This document shows positions 24,828-37,870 of a DNA stretch of 64,000 nucleotides, piece by piece (the stretch's first letter is position 1; every line of letters begins with the position of its first letter). The DNA lies in NCBI RefSeq assembly GCF_028554725.1, contig NC_071669.1, positions 11,804,501-11,868,500 on the forward strand, read 5' to 3'. The notes under the pieces were generated by a model. It searched no databases and was not told the DNA's origin. It worked only from the letters and a program-made list of their open reading frames with translations. This DNA comes from Zeugodacus cucurbitae (lineage: Eukaryota > Arthropoda > Insecta > Diptera > Tephritidae). The position numbers were made by a program, and so were the translations under genes.

Positions 24828-27800
24828 ACATTGTGCCAATTCGGGATCGGCCTTGAAATTGCTTTGATAACCGGCCAGTTGGACCTTGGGATATGGCTGT
24901 TTCTTGTAGGTTAAAAAAAGCGCGTCCATCGCGCAATACGATTTCATTTCATTGGTCTTTATTTTACATCAATTTCTTCAAATACTTAAAAGTACTTATA
25001 TGCGGCAATTTCTCACTTAAGTCGTCATGCAACCAGTGTTATTTTCGCTTAACCAAATTCGATGCTAACCCAAATTTCCTCACTACTCATGCCAACTCTT
25101 TATTAGCCTCATAAAAATAGCTGAAAAATGCGCGGCTATCAAAATAAAATAAATCTACAAGATTTTCCTATTAACTTCAATTGCAACAAATTGGCAAAAC
25201 ACTCGAATTTACAGCGAGTACAACTTGCACAATTTGCCAGCGAATTCTTCGGAAATCACTTTTTTTACGGCAACGTGAATTTTAAATAATAACTTAACCA
25301 TATTCACGAAACGAAAGGGGCTTACTGATGAAGCTCATGGATGCCAATATGACTTAAGTATTCGCACAAGAAGTTCGAATTTATAAAGCATTGGTGTGTA
25401 TTAGATAGGAATTTTTAAACACAGCGTACGTTTTGATAAAAGTTTAACGAGTTTGTGACCAGTGAGAGGGAGATTTGATTTCTTGTAGTTGAGACAACCA
25501 ATGTTATACTAATTTCTCCAAAAATGGATACCACTGAGGATATTATTACTACAATCCATATAAAATTCTATAACTGTTTGAATGAATACATATCTATAGT
25601 TAGTTACCGGCATTATTGCCACCAAACAAAATCTGAAGTAAATTCTATTTAGAACCAAAGACCTTTATGGATCCGTTGACATTTCAAACATGTACATTTA
25701 GAAGAAGTTTTGAAAAAAAATGGACCTATCCCTTTCGAGTCATAGGTCAGCTTTATTTATTTCTATTAAAAAAATATTGTTCGAACGCTTGAAGTTAAAG
25801 CCTGGAACAACTTAATTTCTTTATTTATTCTACCTCATTAGCCTAATGGGACCACGGGTATAAAAATTTCCCAGAAACACAATTTTCGACAAGCGCACAT
25901 TCGATTGGTGAAAATCTGTTAAGTTGAGGTGGACTTTGGAGGCGTCTCATCGCATGGCCGAGCTATCATCAGTGTCAGCGCCAAATCATGATAAAAGTAT
26001 AGAGGAAGCAGAAGGAAAGACAAAAAAGAAAGCGAACAACTCGGTCATCAAAATAACAGCAAATAACTATAAATATTGTTATTTAAACCAGACAAAACAA
26101 ACCCAAGAACGCCTACAAACGAATGAAGCCAGCGATCAGCTGTAATAGAGCGAGCGAAGGGATTGAGTAAAGAACAGAATAGGTGGACTCAAGCAACATG
26201 CGAGTGCCGTTACAGTAATAGGTTACCGGTAATAGTTGAAGAGTATGGTTCAAGCGATGAGAGCGATAAGCATCAAATTTAACGTGAGCGAGAAAATAAC
26301 GGGGAAGTGGTGACAGCTGAGAGAGAATGATTGGAGAAGCTCGTATTGTGCCGAAATATGGTAGTGTGCGCAGGTCGAGAGGTGCTTGAATGAATACTTT
26401 TAATGTCTAATAGATATTGGTGAGGTATGGCAATATGGTCGGGTAAATAAATAAAGAAATTTTATGTTCTTTCTTTTTTTAGAAATTAAATTAAGCTGAG
26501 TGCGCAAGATACTTGCTTGAGTCTGACTTACAAACCGAGTAGATAGAAAGCAGTAAAAAATTCACGAAGTTCTATGTGCCGAAAAAGAATAGCCAAAGCT
26601 CAAAATGAACAACATGCAGTCTACAGTGTAGCTAGTGCCTTCAAAAGCCACTTTATTGGCCACAAAGATACCCTTTGTCTGTAGCTATACAGACAGAAAG
26701 CGCATAATAGACAGCCGAAATAGCCAGCCAGCTAGCGGCTTGTGTCAGGCTGCGCATGTCGCGCCATTGTGCCCACACGACACCGAAACATTGAATGTGA
26801 GAAAAGTTTCGACTGCGCTTGGCGCGGCGGCTGCCAGAGTGGATGGCTCGTTGATTTTGCGCGGGTGATAAAAAAGCGTGGCTCACGTTTTCCGCACCTA
26901 CAAAAAAAATAAAGCGATTTTTTCTTACAGCAAGGCGTAAAAATAAAATAAAAATTGCAGAAATATAAAGAAAAAATTGTGGAAAAAATGAGCAGGTTTT
27001 GCTGGCGAAAAACTAACAGCGAGTACAATAGAGGTTTGTCAAAAAAATTCTAAAAAGACTGCAGCGAGAGCCATGTAAGGAAGGCGTCTGTTGAATGGCC
27101 GCGTCTAACGAATGTTGGCTACCAAAGCCGCTAATAAACAACAACTCTTTCACGTATGCATGTGTATAACCTCACTTTTTCCAGCAACCAAGTACTCGCT
27201 ACAGTCGAAAAATACGCGCCGCAGCAGCTCAATTTGGCGAGAAAGGCAGCAAAAGGTGAGTTTCGAGGGCAACATTATGACCGAAATGAAAGATTTAAAG
27301 TCAGCAATTGCGACCGTAGTAGTGCGGTGTAGTGCTGACGTCGGTGTCGAAGAGTCGCGATTGAGGAGGCGTTGAAGCGCTGCGGCAAAAGGTCAGCAGA
27401 TAATGTGCTCGCTGATTTTTAAGTACCACTCCACAAGTAATGGATGGTGGAAGAATGATTGAGCTGCCCGCTTGCTACATTAATATTTTCGGCCATGTTT
27501 ATTGGAAACGTGAGAATTTCATTTGTCGAGAACATCAAAAATCGCATTATGACGAGCTGGCTTGGTGGAAATGGGTCGGCAAAATTGCTTGTGATTGTAC
27601 CCGTACACCATTTGAGTGGGGCTCAAGACTTCTCAAAGTCTTCTAAGCTTCAGCATTTCATTTGTTGCATTTGTTATGCCTCTTTGCCTGGCTACAAATT
27701 GTATTATTATTTAGAATTTAGCACACACAAAATGTGTAAAACAAAAATCGAGCGCTACAAAACCCAAGTTAAAGGCCAATGGCAAATGTCGCAAATGTGT

Positions 27801-29047
27801 GGCTTTTATGCGCTTTTGTTGCATTTGTTGTCATGCTGCTTAACGAAACGTGTCTTGTTGCACATTTGAATACTAAATAAAGCATATAAGTGCATAAATA
27901 TTATACTTTTATTTTGCATATAATCGGCGAGTCAGAAAAGGCGGTCACAGTCAGCGCCACACCGGGCGCGACAATTCACAGGCTTGTTAGCGCGCTGAAC
28001 AAGTGTGGCAAGGTGAGGCAGGTTGTGTGTGGCATTGTCATTAAATGTGAGATACAGTGCAACGGCGATAAAATTTCAAATAATTTTATAAATTACTTAT
28101 ACAAATACTAAATATTGAAGATAACCTACAATAGTGAAAATACCATCTTTTTTAGGTCTTAAGTATGATTGCTAAACTTCTTTGATTTTGTTTTCTTAGC
28201 AAATTTGAAGTTCTCAAATAGTCAAAATCTAATATATATTGCTTTGATCTAGAGAAAAGTATTAACAATCCCTTTCCGGTTATATATCTGGGTAGGTTTC
28301 AGTTACGTCGACCCGGCATCCATCGCCATAGATTTGAGAACAATTATTCTAGATCAACAAGGTAATCGGTCATTGCTGTCCTTGAAAAAATACATTGAAG
28401 ACATTACCTTGGGAAGACTTATAGAGTTCTGATCGGACGAAATACTGTCTCTAAAATTATTCCCCAATCTTTGGCTGGATACCTGGAAAGCAAAATTAAA
28501 GAGTCACCTTCCCAACTACTCTCTTCCAATCACAATCAAGTTATTCATGGTCCTGGAAATTCCTTATCAAAAAACGCTCGATACTAATTCCTCGTAAAGA
28601 GTCTCCGTATGTATTATTTCCGACATTTTCCGTATGTATTAAGTTAAAATATAGAGATATTTGACGAAAATTTCGCGAAAAATAGAGATGTTTTGTGTGG
28701 ACAGTGAAAATATTTCAACATAGGTCCCACATATTATTTTGAAAATCTAAATATCTGAATCTAAGTACTCATATATTAGCTATTCTATACGTTAAATTTC
28801 TGCATACAAATTTTACTCAGTTTATAAAATTCTTAAGCCAATATTATGTCCCAGTTTATTATATTCTTGGAGGATTAACAAGTATATAATGATGCCTCAG
28901 TGGTTTGAGGGCTGCATAAAGTTTATTACTAGTCATAGTAGTCATAATCCAAATAATGCAGGCCTCTGAGAAGGAGTAGAGACTCTTCATCTATATTTTC
29001 GGTATGAAAAAGGTATCTTTAGAATAAAACTTAAATACCCGATATAT
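24828..29047. other. Intergenic, no gene recognised
   Basis: A GC-richer stretch at about 26640-27380 lacks a credible ORF on either strand. The rest is AT-rich and unassigned. Confidence 0.55.
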
Positions 29048-29364
29048 TAGGTCTACAACTTTGCTTCCGGTAAAAACGGTTACAAAAATGTTATTCAAAA
29101 TATTGTCCGTCACTAGCAACTACTTTTGACCATCTTTCTGGCAGCATGCGTATTCCGTGCAAATGTCGAGAATTCGGCTCAAAAAATGACATTTTCAGTT
29201 GAGAATAAGTTTGGGATGCAAACAGATCTCTACAAATATTTTGTTGGGTTAATGTTGACACAAATGTCCAAGATAGATATAAAACGATTTAATCGATTTA
29301 ATCGACCAGTGCTCGACCCCAGAGACATCTATTGGAACACGGCTGAAGCAAAGTTGTAGATTTA
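29048..29364. mobile_element. Short TIR element (MITE), about 317 bp
   Basis: Inverted ends match over about 20 bases: TAGGTCTACAACTTTGCTTC at 29048, and its near complement (GAAGCAAAGTTGTAGATTTA) at 29345-29364. TA flanks both ends within AT-rich DNA. A 77-codon frame inside is not recognised and is probably not a gene. The family is unknown; TA targeting would fit the Tc1/mariner group. Confidence 0.65.
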
Positions 29365-32300
29365 ATATATATAGAACTCTGTGAGAAATCATTGCAAAAA
29401 CATTGTCATCTGACAAAATGTTATGAAATTTTCTAACCTTTTAAAAATTATTGAAGTAGATTTATTTAAATGCAGAACTATACTTCCATAGATAGCTTCA
29501 GAGCGACCTCTCTGTAAGCTCAAAGCTTGCAACCTGTATTTGCGCTACATAATATGTCTGTAAATTTGCTGCCATCAAGCGCACCTAAAACGAAGTCAAC
29601 ACTGTCTGTCCTTCATTTTGTATTTAACCAAATAAATTTGTAGCCATTGTGTCCGACACTAAAACTTATTGTGTTCGAATTTGTACAGTGATGTTTGCAA
29701 TATTTTTTTTTGTTTGGTGCCAGCAGAAATGTGGTGCCTATTTATTCACTCATATCGGCAACTGCGAAGTTGTTGCGCTGCGCCATTAGCTTCTGTAGTC
29801 TCTGTGCATTGTGCACACTCCACACAACAGAGCTAAGTAAACATTTGCATAAGCTACTCGACTCGTCGAATTGGCACTTCAGCTATTCGCTACTCGCCAC
29901 TTCAAATTCGCAAAATCAAAATAAACAGATCCTTAAATGTATGCTACGACCGACTCTCTCGCAAATTTAATTTTGTATGAATTTATTGTGCAAATATTTG
30001 TGCAAACACTCGAAGTTGTTATTATTGCAGCGAGCCATCGCGCTTATTGTGATTCTTCAATATATACAGTAAGGTAAATACTATGTGTGGAATCCATAGA
30101 GTTAAAACGTCAAATTGGCAATTGTAACTCTGCGTTACTCTCTGTATATAAAATATAATAAATGAGCGAGTAACGAGTTGCTTAGGAATAAATTCCGGTG
30201 CGGGTGTTAACAGTTGTTGCTTTCCTTGTCTTGAAAGGTGATTATCGTAGAATAGTAGAATTTCTGGCAATGTAGCTATTTAGTGTCAAATATAATGAGT
30301 TAAAAAGTAAATATTTAGTGTTTTGAGTAACTGCTTTTCACTCGTTGGGCCATGGAATCGAAACTTCACTATATCAAATTAAAAATATGTGAAAAAGACA
30401 CAAAAAAGTGAATCTCCTGGAGGGAACATCACACTATCTCTCTGAATTTGGTCTCATATGGAATATAGTCTCTCTGGTACAACGTAAAATTGGCACAAAA
30501 ACCGAAAATTTAATGAAACATTCGACCAAGAAATAAGCTATCATATAAAAAAAATTCTTTGACTGTCAGAACAATTTAAAAATCATTACTAATGAGCCTA
30601 GAAACAAGCTTTTGTGGAGCACTGTATAGCATAGCTTCTATAGTGGAGAGCACACAGCCGAAAATGAGAAAACTTTTCTCACACCCTCAAAGCTGTCACT
30701 TCAGTGCTTGACAAGTGAAATGATGAGCCATTGTGGGTGATCAGAGTAGCATTTGTCTGTCACTGTGACTTCTCTAAATCTGTGTGAATGCTGTTAATTT
30801 TTTGTGACAGGTGGGTGCTTTCCTCTCAAGGGAAGGGCAGATGAAAATGCTATGAGTATATAAGAAAACTAACTGCCTTGGCAGTGTTGCTTAAACTAAT
30901 AATTGAGCTTGAAAGTTTGAGGAACTTATTTTTCGCCATTTAATAATTTCTCTTACATTGCGCTAAACCTTCAATAGGAAGTAGGACAAAAGAAACACTG
31001 AGGCTTAGAAAAGAGTTCAAGACCACTAGAGGCTACCTTATCCAATTTAGTGAAGATAACTCCGCCTCTCGGACAGATATCGAAGAGATTTTAGAGGAGG
31101 TCTAATCCAACAGAGCTTGGGTAAAACGTGTGAAATCCTTAGGTTTCTGAGATTCTCTCCCAGAGGCTTTGATCTTCAATAGGAAGTAGGACAAAAGTAA
31201 CACTGAGTCTTTGAAAAAAGTTCAAGACCACGAAAGTCTATCCTTATCCAATTCAGTGATGATAACTCCGCCTCTCGGACAGATATCGAGAAGATCTAAA
31301 ATCTCTAATCCAATAGTACTTGGGTAAAACGTGTGAAATCCTTAGGTTTCTGAGATTCCCTCCGCGACACTTTAGACTAAGATTAACAGTGTGACACCAA
31401 TCCATTTATAACAAAATTACGAGAATAGGATGTAATAATATTAAACCGAGTTTGCAACAAACTATGAACTATATAAACAACATTTTGCTACTTTAGCAAT
31501 AAATCCAAGCAATAAAAGTTAGAGTCTAAGTAGGAAGTAAGTAAGTAGAACACAAAGTTTATGTATACTTACTTAGTCATAATCCGTGGCTTTGTAATCG
31601 TGACTCTAAGAGTCGCACGTATGAACTACATTGCAACACGTTGCCTAGCGCGGAAGGCATAAACCGTTGCAGGAAGGTATTAAAATTCACATTTCACCAG
31701 ATGAGTGTAAACTTTGTAGATATGTGTCAATGCAAATAACTGGATAAACACGTCATTGCGGCACCTCGATGTGGCTCAATTGCGCATTAAAATTATGAGC
31801 AACATAATACAAATTGAGGGATTTCTTGCTCTTCAATGAGACTTCAAACAAGATTTTGCAACAAAATATATATTTTTTGTTTCCGAGGTTTAAATTTTGT
31901 ATTTAATTTTATTGATTTGCTAACCAAAACTGTCTTACCACCATTAAGTTTTTAACTGTGACACAAGTATTAGTCGTTTAAATTTTATTACTCCTTAAAT
32001 CCTTTCATTCTCACTTTTCTTTCAGCGTTTCATTTGTCACTGTTTACAGCGCATGCGCCGCCTGCAACAACATGCAACAACACTATAAAAATCCACTTTT
32101 TGGGTGGCACTATAAAGTCTACATATTTATGGTTTAGTAATTTTTACGAGCTCATAAATGTGGCATTACCTTGGCTGTGGCTGTGTGATAGAAGAAAGGA
32201 GTAAGGATGCTTGTAAAGAAAACAAGATTGAAAAAAAAAAAAACAATTGCAAAAAAGCCAAAGTGAAAATATAAACGCATATACGAAGAGTGCTAATGGA

Positions 32301-32518
32301 CGCTGCACTAAAATAAATGTCAATACAGTTTTACCTCATAAATTGTGGAACTAGTTAAAAGCTAGCTAAGTAAGCCGACAGATGTAGTCGTCTCTGGATT
32401 TTATTGTTCGAATTTACAGCAACGGTTAATTAAATGAGATTACTTATTTGCACTGCTGGAAACTCTAAGTCGCTCTGAATTCTTTTGACTTTTCACCATG
32501 TGGTGAATATGCTTATAT
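29365..32518. other. Intergenic, no gene recognised
   Basis: It contains the 205-bp tandem duplication listed separately. Nothing else was recognised. Confidence 0.55.
30970..31370. repeat. Tandem duplication, two units of about 205 bp
   Basis: Unit 1 begins TTCAATAGGAAGTAGGACAA at 30970 and unit 2 at 31175. Both contain ACTCCGCCTCTCGGACAG and TTGGGTAAAACGTGTGAAAT. They differ by scattered substitutions and a small indel near the middle. No coding frame is shared. Confidence 0.9.
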
Positions 32519-33064
32519 AAGGTTGTCATATATCTCTCTTCCGCTTTTTTGCTCTTTATTCAAAGCTTTATAAAAAGTGTTACAGTGATCGGATTTAGTT
32601 CAAATATCTTTCGTTTAGTTCGATAATCTGTTTCCATCTAGACGGCAACTTCATAAACCCCCCCCCACGTAGAAGCCCCCCTCCTTATTTGCGAAGAACT
32701 CGGACAGCCACTTTTCACAAGCCTCTTTTGAGTTCAACTTTACACCACCAAGAGCATTCACCATGGACAGGAACAGGTGGTAATCACTTGGCGCTATGTC
32801 CGGATTATGTGGTGGATGCGATAAAACTTCCCATCCGATCTCCCGTAGCTTCTGATGAGTCATCAACGAAGTGTGTGGTCTGGCGTTATCCTGGTGGAAC
32901 ACTACACCCTTTCTGTTGGCCAATTCTTTTTTGCGTCAATTCATGCGGCACCAAATTTCTGTATCCAGTGGTGGTGGGGTTTGGTGACTAACTCCCATCT
33001 CCTGGGCGATGTCACGAGATGCCACATGCCGGTCTAACTCGATGTTTTCCATGATTTGATCATT
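32519..33064 (-). mobile_element. mariner (DD34D family) fragment, catalytic C-terminal half
   Basis: The 3' terminal repeat (AAGGTTGTCATATATC, at 32519) is present. The 90-codon frame at 32651-32923 carries FHQDNARPHTS and NPDIAPSDYHLF, with 34 residues between the two Asp residues (DD34D). Upstream, matches to the central region (LDRHVASRDIAQEMG) follow in another frame after an internal deletion. The 5' end is truncated near 33064. It is a pseudogene. Confidence 0.87.
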
Positions 33065-36000
33065 TGATGGTATCGTAATATTTACAAAATCTATGGTTTA
33101 AGAAATATTTAAATCACTACCCAATTTCTACTGAGAAATAGAACTATCTCACTCCCAAAGTCATACAACCACTTGAGACTAGTGGAACGTCGTTTAAAAT
33201 ATTAAGCATACTTCTAAAAAAAGCCTGAGAGGTCAAGACAGTTCTTCTCTCTGCAAAAGTTTGGACATTTTACTAGCTCACTTAGCAAAACATATTAAAC
33301 ATAAAACTCTTAATATTTCCTATTATTATTTCTACATGGAGCCAAACTCGTTTCTTGGCACCGTCCATATGTTCTCCCATTGCAGTAATGAATTTCAATT
33401 ATCGCTTACAACTCTACGGGCACGCCTCATATTTACGCCATTTATAGGCATGAATGCTCATAAGCTTACGCACTTTATGCGCAGCGTCTCTGTAGAATGC
33501 GCGCCATGGAGCTCGCGGCAGTCGGCCGCCATATGTTGCAACCACACCCGCTGTGGCAGCTCTGTGCTTGCGCCGTGTCTGCACACACGCGCCTTTTTTC
33601 ACAAAGATTATGCAATTATCTGCGCGAGTATTTATGTATTTTCTGCCTATTTAATGTTCGTCCATATCTATGTACATACATATTTGCTAACAATATTACA
33701 TTTATCTTTTATGTCCACATCAACTCGCTGCTTGTGGAAAGTAATATGTATTTTTACTGCGTTTTTGCTTGGACTTAACTTTGCTTAGTTATCACTCTCC
33801 TGTTGCTTTATGGCTCATTATGTGTAGCTTGATTCTAGATTTCGCGGAAATATGTTAACCTAAATCCAGCGGCCTTCCATCACCCGTTGTTTTATGTTTA
33901 AAGCCTGCTTTTATAAACTTTCATAGACTGTTCATTAAAATATATCAGAGATTAGACGAGAACGTTTCTCAGTATATATCCGGTTTACGTATATTAAGCG
34001 GTATACTCTCTTAATAGTATAATATTGGTCTCGAGTTCGATATTTTGATATCAGAAGACACTTGGTAGGAGAAAACACATTGCCTCGAACAGGCCCTTAT
34101 ATATTTCTTGTTGGTCCAGACGAACTGTTCTCAGAATAGTAGGGTCTATGGAACATATCTCAATTTATTTCTAGCTGGAAACTAACACTTTAGCTATATT
34201 TTCCAAAAATATTTAAGAGAGATTCTTTCCAAATGAACTATCAAAGCATTTGTTTCACATCTCTCAAGTGAATACTGCTCATCCAGACTTCGAATATGTA
34301 GATAATATCGTCTAAAATGACACCATAAGTACTCCCACTTATTGTCGACCCGATGTACTATTCGAGAATCATTCTTTTTAACGCACCTCTTGGAATTGTT
34401 CAGGAAACGGAGCGATACATTTTTTCCGGATTATGATTCTTTGGCGTCTATGATGAGTTTTAAAATTCGGGGGCCCCTACCCTTAGCGTTTTTTACCTAC
34501 CGCCACCTCATTGGCAATGACCGATGTACTCACACCTCCATCGCATTATGAGGTTGCATATAAAGCAATCCAAAATAGTGGATTGTGTGAGTACTTTAGC
34601 CTTAGATAGATGGCGCCTGCCTGCACTACTACGACTTCGCTCGCCATAGACAGCTAAAGACCACCCATTGTTCAGTCGACACCCGGAGGATATAACCACG
34701 AGGAATTTTGTTAAAATTCACGTCAAGCGCGGGTATCATAAACGATGACTCTACTACTTAGGGAATATGTGAAGGCACTCCATCTGGTATGGCCAAGGAC
34801 TATAACTGGTCTATGCGTGGCCTGCAGGCCTACCAGACAAACTTAACCTAACCTAACCTATGATTCATTCTGAAGATCTGATATTCGATCATCAGTTTTT
34901 GGAATACCCGTGTTGAAGACCAGGGCCTTGTGCTTTGATATGGTAGGTTGTCAAGAAAGAAGTAAAGTTCGAAGGGTCTTCACTTTCGAGATCGAGCTCT
35001 GTATGCATAAAGCAAAAGCAAATTTTTTTAAGCCTCCCTTAAGCAAAAAATTTAACCCGTAATAAATTTCCAACATATTAGCAGCCAATACTCTCATTAT
35101 ACCCACTTAGCTCTACATTGAAAGATTTACGAGCACATTACGAAAATCATTTCCAAACACTTTAAGTGCCTTTAATTGCTTTTTCATTTGATGCGCTGCT
35201 AAATGGTCGCTGCTTCATTTCATACTATCGCAGACAGAGATTGTACAGTCAGTCAACAATTAATACTAAGAACGAGATGGAAAGTGGCAGAAGGCTTAGG
35301 GGCACATAAGGAGAAGCTTTAGTAAATACATACATACATGTGTTTGTATTTGTATACAATTGTAGGACTGACATTTACTCCTTTCTCCCACGTCGTACAC
35401 CAAATCTACTAGCACACAAGCGTATCTAGATTTACTTGTCTTGTTGCTGTAGCAAATATCCTTGAGCCATTTTTGTGGCCAACAAATATTTTTGTTTGTG
35501 CTCGTTGTGTCCGCAATGCTTTTGCTTAATTGCATTTTGGGCGATTTCTGCCCGCTCCCGTGGCAAGTCTGCGCGCTTTTGTGCCTTTCACTTGTTTCAT
35601 TTGCGATTTTTTTTTCAGTTTAGGGCTTTAGTCATTCTATGGTGCTATGTATTGGTATATAAATCTATATGTATGTGTGTACATATGTGTTTGTATTACT
35701 TTTGGCTTTTGTAATTTGTTGTGTCTTTCTCTGCTCAACAAACTTTGTCTGTCGCATTTTTGTTCTGTTTACTTTTTTCTTCTATTTAGCTGCTGGTTCA
35801 TTTCACTTATTGTATTATTCGACCAAAAGCGCATTACTCGGGCTTAGAAGCTGCGCAAAAAATTCTATTTCGATAGTCGAACAATTCTTCTTTTTCTTTT
35901 GTTTGTTTTGTGTACAGCGAAAGTTTGCGCATTGAATTTTGTAGAGTAGAGCATAGCTGGGGGTACATTGTGACATACAAATAATTTAATACTGGGTTTT

Positions 36001-36555
36001 AGTACTTGAAATAACAATTTTAAGGTTCAATATGTATAAATGTTTTTTGCGATAAAATGAATTTAAATTTAAAAGCGAAAAATACATACGATTTACTTTT
36101 TCCATTTTCAGAGCTCAATTTGTAAATTTTTAAACCCAATGGAAATCTTAAAATCTCACTCTATATATCTAACCACACTTCACAACGATCTAAATCTCGA
36201 TTAGAACCGATAGTATTGTATCATATTCGATTGGGTCGATTAGTATTATATAAAATAATGTTTATTAATGTAAAATTACTGTTTTGAGACAGCAATATAT
36301 TAAGTATAACTAAGTGATGAGTCACAAGATGATATTACTGTAGACTATATGTATCTGAAAAAAGTTAAGACAGAAAACAATTTTGTGGAATGAAATCTTA
36401 GTCTTGCACTATATTTCCAACCTTATCATTGATATTAATTACTCATGAATTTCATTGAAGTTCTACTACCAAATAGTGGGTGCGACATGACGTATGAGCA
36501 ACTCATTAAAAACTTTGCAGCTGAATTTGTAAAATTTACTCGAGTTTTAAAATAT
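33065..36555. other. Intergenic, no gene recognised
   Basis: Apart from the non-LTR 3'UTR fragment at 34712-34860, I see only a GC-richer patch at about 33400-33620 and T-rich DNA at 35560-35930. Confidence 0.55.
34712..34860 (+). mobile_element. 3'UTR fragment of the same non-LTR family
   Basis: This aligns with the 3'UTR of the copy at 52014-52728, in opposite orientation. Shared blocks include AAAATTCACGTCAAG/AAAATTCGCGTCAAG, GGCACTCCATCTGGTAT and GGCCTACCAG. It ends in TAACCTAACCTAACCTA. Sequence upstream to about 34350 may belong to it but I could not match it. Confidence 0.75.
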
Positions 36556-37152
36556 TAGGTTGGCAAATATCCTTTCCGCCTTTTTGTCATTTGAATTTCG
36601 CGGCTATGTATAAAGCGCCGCAGAGCTCTTATCTGGCAATAGTAAACATCTTTGAAAGGTTTTGAGATAATCTACAAAACCCACACTATGCATGATTAGT
36701 TTGGATTTTGCGTTCAACAGTTATAGACGTGTAAACATGGAGTTCACTAACGCCAAAAGACGCGTTATTTTAAAGTTTTCCTTCATTAAAGGCAAATCCG
36801 CTAGAGAAACGTTCCGTGAGATTAATGATGTTTTGGGGGATGGTACTCTATCACTTCGAACTGCGGAGGAATGGTTTCGACGATTCAGAGCGGGTGAAAG
36901 CGACACCATGGCCAGTAGCGCCGAGTGATTACATCCTTTTTCTGTCCATGACGAACGCCCTTGGTGGTGTAAAGCGGCTTTTGAAAAGTGACTGTCCGAG
37001 TTCTTCGCTAATGAGGAGGGGGGCTTCTACGGGGGGAGTATTATGAAGTTACCGTCGAGATGGAAGCAGATTATCGAACGAAACGCCACATATTTGAACT
37101 AAATCCGATCACTGTAACACTTTTTATAAAGCATTGAATAAAGAGCAAAAAT
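36556..37152 (+). mobile_element. mariner (DD34D family) deletion derivative, 5' end present
   Basis: It starts with the terminal repeat TTAGGTTGGCAAATATC. It encodes a transposase N-terminus with the helix-turn-helix (EFTNAKRRVILKFSF, LRTAEEWFRRFRAGESDTM). The frame then jumps near 36910 straight to the C-terminal APSDYILFLSM region, so the first two catalytic Asp residues are lost. The 3' end stops in the subterminal AAAGAGCAAAAA without the terminal repeat. It is non-functional. Confidence 0.88.
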
Positions 37153-37868
37153 AATAAAAACGATAACTTTAGATCGTAAAAGTATTTTTAAGCAAATTTG
37201 AATCAACTTATTAGTAGGTTCACCATCTACTTCAATTCTCAATGAGAAGCGATCTATTAAGTCGCTTAACCTACAAAGTACTCCATTCAAGCCATCAAAA
37301 GTCTGCAAAATTATTTTTCGTCCCACAAAAATAAGTAAGTAAGTAAGCATCACTAGAAATATTGGTCATTGCACTAAGTCTAAGCCTTAAGCAAATTACA
37401 AACTACGACGAGTTAAATTCATTAAACTTCAACGTGCAAATTTTTATTAAACTACAAATTGAAGTTAAGTATAATTAAGCCTAGTAATATAGTCAGCTTA
37501 ACAGGCCGCACAAAAAGGTCCTGCCACAAAATGTAGCAACAAAGCAGCATAAAGCGACCGCAATGGCAGCGAGTGTAATACTCATAATAATATAAAGCCT
37601 GCGCAAATCACAAAATAGCCGTCTACTTTATGACCTTAATAATGGGTAAGAAAGGCAACAAACAGCCGCAGAAGGTGGCGAACAGACAGACATATAAATA
37701 TATATGTACTTATATACACCTACAACGACAGAAATAACTACAAGTAACTTCATGTGGATTCTGCAAAGGCGAAAAGTAATGAAAAAGTGTAGAAAAGACA
37801 CACTGGGAGGTAAATTTGAGGTAGACGATAGGAATCCTATGTGAAACCTATAAATATACATATGTATG
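37153..37868. other. Intergenic, no gene recognised
   Basis: A short AAGT tandem run lies at about 37331-37346. The remainder is unassigned. Confidence 0.55.
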
Positions 37869-37870
37869 TA

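Noticed and set aside
33261..33788. 175-codon plus-strand open frame
   Set aside because: It begins at TTG, has no recognisable domain, and its composition matches the flanking non-coding DNA.
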